A DNA stretch of 5,348 bases from contig JAJYCM010000194.1 of assembly GCA_021778375.1 (NCBI GenBank), positions 1-5,348 on the forward strand, in the 5' to 3' direction. The stretch is from Bacteroidota bacterium. Lineage in GTDB: Bacteria; Bacteroidota; Ignavibacteria; Ignavibacteriales; Ignavibacteriaceae. Numbering within the stretch: position 1 is the first letter of the stretch; the number at the start of each line of letters is the position of its first letter. Under the pieces are notes generated by a model. That model was given only the letters and a program-made list of their open reading frames with translations. It made no database searches and was not told the DNA's origin. This document shows positions 1-5,348 of this stretch, piece after piece. A program made the position numbers and the translations under genes.

Positions 1-161
1 TCCATCAATAATACGTCGGGCTTTAGGCGTTCAATGTTCTTTAACATCAGCTCACACTTTAGATAAGCGCCTATGCATGAATAACCTTCCGTACCATCTA
101 TCAGCATCTTTAAGCCTTCACGTATGGCGTCATTATCTTCTACAACTACAACTCTAATCAT
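1..161 (-). CDS. Response regulator, receiver domain N-terminus (partial, probably NarL/FixJ family)
   Basis: This is the N-terminal 53 codons of a response regulator; the gene runs off the left edge of the window. The translation begins MIRVVVVEDNDAIREGLKML, which is a typical receiver-domain beta-1/alpha-1. The acidic pocket is Glu8-Asp9, followed by Asp11. The visible part ends in KPDVLLM, and the next codon starts with GA, which fits the expected phospho-acceptor Asp54 of the family motif PDVVLMD. The output domain lies outside the window. Because the upstream kinase is of the HisKA_3 (NarX/DesK) class, whose partners nearly always carry a LuxR/NarL-type helix-turn-helix, that output is the best guess. 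The gene follows the kinase on the same strand after 55 nt, so the two are probably one operon and a cognate pair. No Shine-Dalgarno sequence is visible before the ATG; the upstream stretch is A-rich. The receiver call is secure, the subfamily is inferred. Confidence 0.88.
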   Translation of the reverse strand, partial: MIRVVVVEDNDAIREGLKMLIDGTEGYSCIGAYLKCELMLKNIERLKPDVLLM

Positions 162-216
162 GTTGAAATTTTTCAAAAACTTTTCTTTTACTCTTTATTA
201 AATTTAGCTTTTTATT

Positions 217-3200
217 TTATGAAATGTTACCAATAAATTGCAACGTAGTGCCTTTGTTTTTCTCAGAATAAATATTTAGAATGCCACCGATCTTTTTTGC
301 TCTGCTTTTTATATTATCAAGTCCATTGCCGGAAGACGATCTTTCAAAATTAAATCCGTTTCCGTTATCCTTCAGAACCATCTCCAGCCGTTTGCCGTGG
401 ACATAGGCATCCAAAGAAATTTCGCTACAGCCGCTGTGTGTGATACAATTATTTATTCCTTCTTTGAATATAAGGTAAAGATGCTGACGGTGTTCCATCG
501 ATAAAGTAACTTTTTCAAGAGATTTCAGATTTTCCGATTTGAATGAAATGCTTTTATATGATGAAAGTTCGGTGTAAGTATCCCGGAGGCGCAAAATTAA
601 ATCATAGAGTGAGTCGCGTTTAGGATTTACCAGCCAAACTATATCGCTCATACTGTCTATCAAGTTCCTTGATTTCTCGCTAATCATTCTTAAACTTTTA
701 AGTACATCACCCTCTGCGTTAACCGGTTCTAACTTTCTTGATATTACCTCGCTGATGATTGAAATTTCAGTTAAGCTTGACCCGATATTGTCGTGCAAGT
801 CAGCAGCTAATTTAGTTCTGAACCTTTCAATATTTAATAGATGTCTTACCCGGTAAGAGATAAAGAAAATTATAACTGAGCTTAAAGCAATGAAGGAAGA
901 GAAAATAAACCACCAAGTTCTCCAAAAGGGGGGAAGAATAATAATTTTAATTGAAGCGCCTTTGGTATTCCAGACACCGTCATTGTTAGAGCCTCTTACG
1001 CGGAAGGTATATTTGCCGGGGTCAAGGTTTGTGTAAGTAACAAAATGGCGGTTGCCGGATTTTACCCAACCTTTATCAAATCCTTCCATCATATAAGCGT
1101 ATTGATTTTTATTCGGCGCAGTGTAATCGAGTGCAGCAAATTCAAATGAAAAAACATTTTGGTAGTAGGATAAAATAATCTTCTTTGTTTCGGTAATATA
1201 TATTTTTAGTGGAGAACCACTTTTGTTAAAAGGAACGGGTTTATTAAAAACGTTAAAGTCTGTAATAAAAACCGGTGGCACGTTTGGATTGTCTTTTAAT
1301 TTTTCGGGGAAAAAGGCATTAAAGCCGTTTATGCCACCGAAGAATAGTTCGCCACTCTTACTTTTCCAGTACGCACCCCAGAAAAATTGGTTACCCTGAA
1401 GTCCGTCGCTTTCGTAATAATTTCTAAATGTTTGTTTTGTGGGGTTAAATTTTGACAAACCGTTATCTGTGCTAAGCCAAAGATTCCCGTTGTCATCCTC
1501 AAGAATTCCATAGATGATATTACTGGCAAGTCCGTCTTTTGTTGAATAGCGAATAAACCTCGCCTTGATGCTAGATAAATTTTGCTGGTTTGCAGGAAGC
1601 ATATTTAAACCGCCGCCGTAAGTTCCGATCCAAAGATTTCCTTTTATATCCTGGTAGATAGAAATTACGCGGTCATCGCTAAGGCTAAGAGAATCATTGT
1701 GAAAATGTCTGTACAACGAAAATTTATATGCAGCCGGAGAATAATCATTTGGATTTTTCGGTAAAGAAATTTTATTCAGACCGCCCCAAGTTCCGACCCA
1801 AATGAACCCGTTTCTATCCTGATAAATACATGATTGGACCTGGTTATTGCTTAAACTGTTTGAGTCTTGGGGATTGTTAATGAAATGAATAAATTTATTA
1901 TTTTTTTTATCATATAAATCAAGACCGGATTCGGTGCCTATCCACAGTCTACTAGAATTATCTTCAAAAATTGCTTGAACAATGTTGCTGCTGAGGCTAT
2001 TTGAATCGCCGGACTTATGGACATAGCGGATGAATTTAGCAGAAGTAGATTTTCCGGAGCTAATCATTTTGTCCAAACCGCCGCGCCATGTTCCAACCCA
2101 AAGAGTTCCCTGCCTATCTCTAAAAATTGAAGACACGGAATTATCGCTCAAACTAAATTTATTTCCAGGTTGATTAAAGTAATGGATAAATTTATTTGTA
2201 GAAAAATCTAACCTATTTAAGCCGCCGCCCAAAGTTCCAACCCAGAGTGTGCCTGGGTCATCCTGGTAAAAAGAACGAATAGTGTTATAGCTTAAACTAT
2301 TCGGATCGGAAGGATCGTGCTTGAATAGCAAAAATCTCATCCGCTCCCGATCATATTTCGCGATTCCTCTTTCGGCGGTGCCTATCCAAATAATTCCCGT
2401 TCTATCTTCAAATAAGGAAAGTATATTATTACTAATATTATTGAAATTAAGCGACGACAGATCAATATTAACAAACTTTTCCTCCTGTTTATTTATAAGA
2501 AATATTCCACCTCCTGTTCCTATCCAAATTTTTCCTGATTTATCTTCGATGATTGAATTTATCATACTGTAGCTATGACTATTCAGTGCAGCTTTATTTT
2601 CTAAAATCCTGGTAAAATCATTTTTTTGCCGGTTGAATTTACAAAGACCTGAAAGAGTCCCAACCCAAAGGTCACCTTTTTTATCATTAAAAAGTGAAAG
2701 GACTTCATCGTTACTTAGGCTATGCGGATCGTTTTGAGTGTAATTATAACGAAAAAATTTTCCGGTTTTTCTATCAAACTTATTTAAGCCGCCGCCTTCA
2801 GTGCCAATCCATAGATTGCCTTCTTCATCTTCGATAATTGCTCTGACATTATTATTGCTTAGGCTTGAGGAATTAGCAGGATCATTTTTATAGATCGTAA
2901 AGTTTTGCCGGCTCCGGTTAAATTTACATAAGCCTTCATTATTTGTACCGACCCAAAGGGTACCCTCATGATCTTCATAAATTGCTCTGACATTATTGTT
3001 ACTTAAGCTTGTAGGGTTAGCAGGATCATTTTTATAGATCGTAAAGTTTTGCCGGTCCCTGTTAAATTTGCATAAGCCGCCGTTGTTTGTGCCAACCCAA
3101 AGAGTTCCTTCGTGGTCTTCATAAATCGTCCAGATAAAATTATCCGAAATGGAATTTTTATCACGCGGATCATTTTTGAAAGCAGTAAAACTGTAACCGT

Positions 3201-3441
3201 TAAATCTATCAAGGCCATCTTCTGTTGCGAACCACATAAAGCCTTGCTTATCCTGAAGAATACTATGAATTGTGTTTTGAGAAAGCCCTTTGTCGGCAGA
3301 AATAAAATCAAAATTTACGTCGCGAACCTGTCCGGTAAGATTAACCGGCAGGATAAAAATTACTAAAAGCCAAAACATCAACTTTAGGTAGGAACTTAAA
3401 TGTTTTCTCAAAAATCTTAAAACGATATTATTCCTTGTCAT
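217..3441 (-). CDS. Two-component sensor histidine kinase with double beta-propeller sensor (Reg_prop / Y_Y_Y / HisKA_3 / HATPase_c)
   Basis: A 1074-residue membrane sensor kinase. Residues 1-38 have a basic start and a hydrophobic stretch (about 21-35), so this is a signal peptide or anchor. Residues 42-715 hold fourteen repeats of the type LWVGTxxGGLxKF. The key Trp lies at 70, 115, 163, 211, 259, 306, 352, 400, 448, 500, 548, 604 and 655, and the fourteenth repeat has Phe700 instead; this is enough for two seven-bladed propellers. A Y_Y_Y domain follows (about 765-835), then one transmembrane helix (about 843-863). The kinase H-box is ADLHDNIGSSL with phospho-acceptor His883. The ATP-binding domain has an N-box (KEGINNCITHS, 993-1003), a G1-box (DNGNGF, 1025-1030) and a G2-box (GNGLDNIKSRAKKIGG, 1038-1053). 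No receiver or AraC domain is fused, unlike the hybrid (HTCS) sensors of Bacteroidota. The ATG at 3441 is chosen because an in-frame stop lies four codons upstream; no Shine-Dalgarno sequence is visible. The ligand cannot be told from sequence. Confidence 0.95.
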   Translation of the reverse strand: MTRNNIVLRFLRKHLSSYLKLMFWLLVIFILPVNLTGQVRDVNFDFISADKGLSQNTIHSILQDKQGFMWFATEDGLDRFNGYSFTAFKNDPRDKNSISDNFIWTIYEDHEGTLWVGTNNGGLCKFNRDRQNFTIYKNDPANPTSLSNNNVRAIYEDHEGTLWVGTNNEGLCKFNRSRQNFTIYKNDPANSSSLSNNNVRAIIEDEEGNLWIGTEGGGLNKFDRKTGKFFRYNYTQNDPHSLSNDEVLSLFNDKKGDLWVGTLSGLCKFNRQKNDFTRILENKAALNSHSYSMINSIIEDKSGKIWIGTGGGIFLINKQEEKFVNIDLSSLNFNNISNNILSLFEDRTGIIWIGTAERGIAKYDRERMRFLLFKHDPSDPNSLSYNTIRSFYQDDPGTLWVGTLGGGLNRLDFSTNKFIHYFNQPGNKFSLSDNSVSSIFRDRQGTLWVGTWRGGLDKMISSGKSTSAKFIRYVHKSGDSNSLSSNIVQAIFEDNSSRLWIGTESGLDLYDKKNNKFIHFINNPQDSNSLSNNQVQSCIYQDRNGFIWVGTWGGLNKISLPKNPNDYSPAAYKFSLYRHFHNDSLSLSDDRVISIYQDIKGNLWIGTYGGGLNMLPANQQNLSSIKARFIRYSTKDGLASNIIYGILEDDNGNLWLSTDNGLSKFNPTKQTFRNYYESDGLQGNQFFWGAYWKSKSGELFFGGINGFNAFFPEKLKDNPNVPPVFITDFNVFNKPVPFNKSGSPLKIYITETKKIILSYYQNVFSFEFAALDYTAPNKNQYAYMMEGFDKGWVKSGNRHFVTYTNLDPGKYTFRVRGSNNDGVWNTKGASIKIIILPPFWRTWWFIFSSFIALSSVIIFFISYRVRHLLNIERFRTKLAADLHDNIGSSLTEISIISEVISRKLEPVNAEGDVLKSLRMISEKSRNLIDSMSDIVWLVNPKRDSLYDLILRLRDTYTELSSYKSISFKSENLKSLEKVTLSMEHRQHLYLIFKEGINNCITHSGCSEISLDAYVHGKRLEMVLKDNGNGFNFERSSSGNGLDNIKSRAKKIGGILNIYSEKNKGTTLQFIGNIS
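2839..3126 (-). repeat. Tandem duplication of two propeller blades inside the sensor kinase gene (2 x 144 bp)
   Basis: Two adjacent 144-bp units (2839-2982 and 2983-3126) encode residues 154-201 and 106-153 of the kinase. A hand count gives 44 of 48 identical amino acids and about 122 of 144 identical bases. One uninterrupted stretch of 39 bases is identical (2873-2911 and 3017-3055). Both units encode IYEDHEGTLWVGTNN and QNFTIYKNDPAN. The next blade (from residue 202) and the previous one (from residue 61) are clearly more divergent. This points to an internal duplication of one blade that is younger than the rest of the propeller. Many of the base differences are silent, so it is not extremely recent. 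Confidence 0.9.
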
Positions 3442-3470
3442 AAAAACAATTTAATTTACTATATTGAAAT

Positions 3471-3486
3471 TTATAATCAATTATAA
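3471..3486. promoter_or_regulatory. Perfect palindrome, candidate operator, overlapping a candidate -10 box for the kinase operon
   Basis: TTATAAT-CA-ATTATAA is a perfect 7-bp inverted repeat with a two-base centre, beginning 30 bases upstream of the kinase ATG. Read on the minus strand it contains TATAAT (3485 to 3480), a perfect -10 hexamer. That would give a transcript start near 3473 and a leader of roughly 30 nt. No convincing -35 box lies 16-18 bases further upstream. The site could be an operator for a dimeric regulator, a -10 element, or chance in AT-rich DNA. Confidence 0.35.
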
Positions 3487-3610
3487 TGAAAATTGCTATA
3501 ACTGTTGTTTAAATTCAACCGCAAAATTACTATTTGAAAAAGGCTATACAAAAGATAAAATATTTGTTAATTACTTGGCAAACCGGGAAAGAAATTATTT
3601 TGTCAAAGGT

Positions 3611-3639
3611 TTGAAAATTAAAACCGCTTTAATTATGTT
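3611..3639 (+). promoter_or_regulatory. Candidate promoter for the NRDE-family gene
   Basis: TTGAAA (3611-3616) and TATGTT (3634-3639) are separated by 17 bases, in the arrangement of a housekeeping sigma-factor promoter. The expected transcript start is near 3646, which leaves a leader of about 40 nt before the ATG at 3688. The match is partial (5 of 6 and 4 of 6 bases), and AT-rich DNA gives such matches by chance. Confidence 0.28.
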
Positions 3640-3675
3640 GACCTGGAAATAATTTTATTAACTGGGAAAAACTTT

Positions 3676-3680
3676 AGGGA
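3676..3680 (+). promoter_or_regulatory. Ribosome binding site that fixes the NRDE gene start
   Basis: AGGGA lies seven bases before the ATG at 3688, which is optimal spacing. An in-frame TTG at 3682 is only one base away from this site and cannot use it. The site therefore supports the ATG, giving a protein that starts Met-Cys as the family requires. Confidence 0.75.
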
Positions 3681-3687
3681 TTTGACA

Positions 3688-4455
3688 ATGTGCCTGCTTT
3701 TGATTTCTTATAAAAATCATCCCCGTTACAAATTGATAGTGGCTGCTAACCGTGATGAGTTTTATAATCGTCCAGCATCGCCTGCTCATTTCTGGGAAGA
3801 CAAACCGGAAATATTAGCAGGAAAAGATTTTGAAGCTGGGGGATCGTGGCTCGGTTTAACCACCTCCGGAAAATTTTCCGCAATTACAAATTACAGAGAC
3901 ATAAAAAATCTGAAGAAAGATGCACCAACAAGAGGAAAACTTGTTACAGATTTTTTGTCCAATAATTTTTCGCCGGTCGATTATATAAAAGGATTAGAAG
4001 AAAAATCAGATTTGTACAACGGTTATAATTTAATTTTCGGGGATATAAAGGAAATGAATTATTTTTCAAATCAAACTAAGAAATCGATTGAACTTACACC
4101 CGGAATATACGGTTTGAGTAATCACCTTCTAGACACACCTTGGTATAAGGTCGAGAAGAGCAAAAAATCATTTTCGAAAATTTTAACGAAGCAAGATATA
4201 GATTATCGGGATCTTTTTGAAATTCTATCAGATAGGTCCTATCCTGCCGATGATATGCTCCCTGATACCGGCGTAGGGTTGAAAATAGAGAGAGCGGTTT
4301 CGCCGGTCTTTGTAGCAACACCTTATTATGGAACCCGCTCATCAACGGTCATTTTTATTGATATAAATAATCATGTAACCTTTGCCGAAAATTCATTGAA
4401 CACTGTTTCGGGGAAATGGATTAAGTCATCTTTTGAATTTGAGATATTGGACTAA
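3688..4455 (+). CDS. NRDE family protein (TANGO2 homologue)
   Basis: A 255-residue cytoplasmic protein of the NRDE/TANGO2 family, near the usual length of about 250-280. The signature Asn-Arg-Asp-Glu is at residues 21-24 within VAANRDEFYNRP. Other family blocks follow in order: GGSWLG (51-56), TNYR (67-70), TRGKLV (81-86), NGYNLIFGD (111-119), GLSNHLLDTPWYKV (142-154) and YYGTRSSTV (213-221). I start it at the ATG at 3688 and not at the TTG two codons earlier, because the Shine-Dalgarno AGGGA fits only the ATG and because family members begin Met-Cys. Cys2 would become N-terminal after Met removal, consistent with the suggested Ntn-hydrolase-like fold. The biochemical role is unsettled: eukaryotic TANGO2 has been tied to haem trafficking and to lipid/CoA metabolism. 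No signal peptide or membrane segment is present. It precedes ftcD on the same strand, but a 131-nt gap makes co-transcription uncertain. Confidence 0.92.
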   Translation: MCLLLISYKNHPRYKLIVAANRDEFYNRPASPAHFWEDKPEILAGKDFEAGGSWLGLTTSGKFSAITNYRDIKNLKKDAPTRGKLVTDFLSNNFSPVDYIKGLEEKSDLYNGYNLIFGDIKEMNYFSNQTKKSIELTPGIYGLSNHLLDTPWYKVEKSKKSFSKILTKQDIDYRDLFEILSDRSYPADDMLPDTGVGLKIERAVSPVFVATPYYGTRSSTVIFIDINNHVTFAENSLNTVSGKWIKSSFEFEILD

Positions 4456-4586
4456 AATAAAGACAAAGGCTGCAATTGTTATTCCTGATTAAGTGAATAT
4501 TATTTATCTTGCAGTAAAATTATTTCGCGGTAGAGACCGGAGCAAGACTAAATATATAGAACTGGAAAAAGATAAAGGAAAGTCAA
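4456..4586 (+). promoter_or_regulatory. Intergenic region and possible leader upstream of ftcD
   Basis: This 131-nt gap holds a candidate promoter, TTGTTA (4476-4481) and TATTAT (4498-4503) with 16 bases between, which would start a transcript near 4510. Downstream lies a small perfect hairpin, CGGT-AGAG-ACCG (4528-4539), the only G/C-rich element in the gap. The hairpin has no T-tract after it, so it is not an intrinsic terminator. I do not recognise a known riboswitch here. Confidence 0.3.
4575..4580 (+). promoter_or_regulatory. Ribosome binding site of ftcD
   Basis: AAGGAA ends six bases before the ATG at 4587. This is a good Shine-Dalgarno match and supports that start, which also gives the family-typical N-terminus MKIIECVPNFSEGR. 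Confidence 0.75.
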
Positions 4587-5348
4587 ATGAAGATCATTGA
4601 ATGTGTCCCGAATTTTAGTGAAGGAAGAAATGAAGAAACCATTGATGAAATAAAGCATTCTTTAGAAGGCATTAAAAATTGTAGCCTGCTTAGTCTTGAA
4701 CCGGACGGCGATTACAATAGAGTAGTGGTTACAATAGCCGGAAATGAAAAAGGAATTTTAAATGGAGCTGTGGCTTTAAGCATGGCTGCAGCAAGAAACA
4801 TTGATATGAGAACTCACAAAGGGGAACACCCGAGGTTAGGCGCCATTGATGTCGTCCCCTTCGTCCCCGTAAAAAATGTAACAATGGAAGATTGCGTAAA
4901 AATCTCCGAGTCTTACGCCGAAATAATCTCAGAAAAATTAGATATCCCGGTTTATTTATATGAAGCAGCGGCACGAATTAAGGAGAGAAAAAATCTTTCT
5001 GAAATTCGCAAAGGTGAATACGAAGGTTTAGAAGAAAAATTAAAAAATCCCGATTGGCTTCCCGATTACGGAACAAGCAAGTTTAACCCAAAGCTTGGGG
5101 CAATTGTTACCGGCGCAAGATTTTTTTTAATTGCCTTTAATGTAAATATTAAATCGCAAGATGTAAAATTTGCAAAAGAAATAGGGGAACTTTTAAGAGA
5201 ATCCGGACATGCTAAGCGGGAAGAAAACGGAAAAATAATAAAGATAAAAGGAGAAGTCATTAGAGAACCAGGGAGGCTAAAGTCAGTAAAGGCAATGGGT
5301 GTATCCTTAGAAAAATTTCACATAACACAGGTTTCTATGAATTTGACA
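4587..5348 (+). CDS. ftcD: Glutamate formimidoyltransferase (partial, 3' end beyond the window)
   Basis: The first 254 codons of an enzyme that transfers the formimino group between N-formimino-L-glutamate and tetrahydrofolate, the link from histidine degradation to the one-carbon pool. The N-terminal block ECVPNFSEGR (5-14) is diagnostic. The block DMRTHKGEHPRLGAIDVVPF (73-92) carries His81, which by gapless comparison from memory corresponds to catalytic His82 of mammalian FTCD. Further matches are PVYLYEAAAR (121-130), GEYEGLEEKL (143-152), PDWLPDYG (155-162), GARFFLIAFNVN (176-187) and QVSMNLT (248-254). A Lys/Glu-rich loop at about 208-227 is longer than in mammals; I recall similar loops in Bacteroidota homologues. 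The transferase part is usually about 300 residues, so some 50 or more residues are missing. Whether a cyclodeaminase domain follows cannot be seen. No hut gene is in the window, but such genes may follow downstream. Confidence 0.95.
   Translation, partial: MKIIECVPNFSEGRNEETIDEIKHSLEGIKNCSLLSLEPDGDYNRVVVTIAGNEKGILNGAVALSMAAARNIDMRTHKGEHPRLGAIDVVPFVPVKNVTMEDCVKISESYAEIISEKLDIPVYLYEAAARIKERKNLSEIRKGEYEGLEEKLKNPDWLPDYGTSKFNPKLGAIVTGARFFLIAFNVNIKSQDVKFAKEIGELLRESGHAKREENGKIIKIKGEVIREPGRLKSVKAMGVSLEKFHITQVSMNLT

Larger units (their letters stand above)
3442..3687. promoter_or_regulatory. Divergent intergenic region between the kinase operon and the NRDE gene
   Basis: This 246-nt AT-rich stretch separates two divergently transcribed groups, so it must hold promoters for both directions. 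It contains the palindrome and promoter candidates listed separately. A reading frame of 62 codons starting with TTG at 3464 crosses it, but it has no Shine-Dalgarno sequence, no recognisable domain and AT-driven composition, so I do not call it a gene. I see no tRNA, riboswitch or strong terminator here. Confidence 0.7.

Noticed and set aside
2321..2572. Open frame on the plus strand opposite the kinase gene
   Set aside because: It is an antisense shadow of the propeller repeats, which are clearly coding on the minus strand; no start signal or domain is seen.
3003..3366. Overlapping open frames on both strands over the first propeller blades
   Set aside because: They arise from the repeated, stop-poor blade sequence in other frames; the kinase frame explains the region fully.
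217..3441. The fourteen repeats as a non-protein repeat array or CRISPR
   Set aside because: The repeats are periodic at about 135-168 bp, keep the reading frame and vary mostly at silent positions, so they are protein blades and not short identical repeats with spacers.
3609..3626. Short inverted repeat GGTTT...AAACC as a terminator or operator
   Set aside because: The stem is five base pairs with an eight-base loop, it is not followed by a T-tract, and it is expected by chance in such sequence.
3464..3652. A 62-codon open frame in the divergent intergenic region, with a TTG start and a Cys-rich N-terminal part
   Set aside because: It has no Shine-Dalgarno sequence, uses a rare start codon, matches no domain I know, and lies where promoters for both flanking groups must be. 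Its amino acid make-up (Lys, Asn, Ile, Tyr) is what AT-rich non-coding DNA gives.
4094..4345. Open frame on the minus strand inside the NRDE gene
   Set aside because: It lies opposite conserved NRDE motifs and has no family features of its own.
4528..4539. Hairpin CGGT-AGAG-ACCG as a terminator of the NRDE gene
   Set aside because: The stem is only four base pairs and no T-tract follows it.
4729..5260. Two open frames on the minus strand inside ftcD
   Set aside because: They lie opposite strongly conserved formimidoyltransferase blocks and are antisense artefacts.

Overview
The window is a compact, AT-rich piece of bacterial chromosome. It holds four protein genes in two divergent groups, and there are no RNA genes, insertion sequences, phage genes or CRISPR arrays. 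A very large propeller-type sensor kinase, a formimidoyltransferase with a long loop of the kind I recall from Bacteroidota homologues, and A/T-rich codon use suggest the Bacteroidota/Chlorobiota/Ignavibacteriota group. An Ignavibacteria-like organism is my best guess. This is inference from gene style, not from a marker gene.

Left part, minus strand (3441 down to 1): a two-component system. The first gene (3441 to 217) encodes a 1074-residue sensor histidine kinase. It has an N-terminal export or anchor segment, fourteen propeller-type repeats (enough for two seven-bladed beta-propellers), a Y_Y_Y domain, one transmembrane helix and a short NarX/DesK-type kinase module (HisKA_3 plus HATPase_c). 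After a 55-nt gap comes the start of a response regulator gene (161 to 1), cut by the window edge within the codon of its expected phospho-acceptor aspartate. The two are probably co-transcribed and probably act as a pair: an extracytoplasmic signal is read by the propellers, the kinase autophosphorylates at His883, and the phosphate passes to the regulator.

Middle (3442 to 3687): a 246-nt divergent intergenic region carrying the promoters of both groups. It contains a perfect AT-rich palindrome (TTATAAT-CA-ATTATAA) 30 bases upstream of the kinase start.

Right part, plus strand: an NRDE/TANGO2-family protein (3688 to 4455), whose start is best placed at the ATG that gives the family-typical Met-Cys N-terminus. 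After a 131-nt gap comes the first 254 codons of glutamate formimidoyltransferase (ftcD, 4587 to beyond the window end), an enzyme of histidine degradation and one-carbon metabolism. Both have good Shine-Dalgarno sequences, whereas the two signalling genes have none that I can see.

I found no convincing evidence of a previously undescribed system. The points most worth checking are the unknown ligand of the double-propeller sensor, the internal duplication of two of its blades, the palindrome in the divergent promoter region, and the leader of ftcD.
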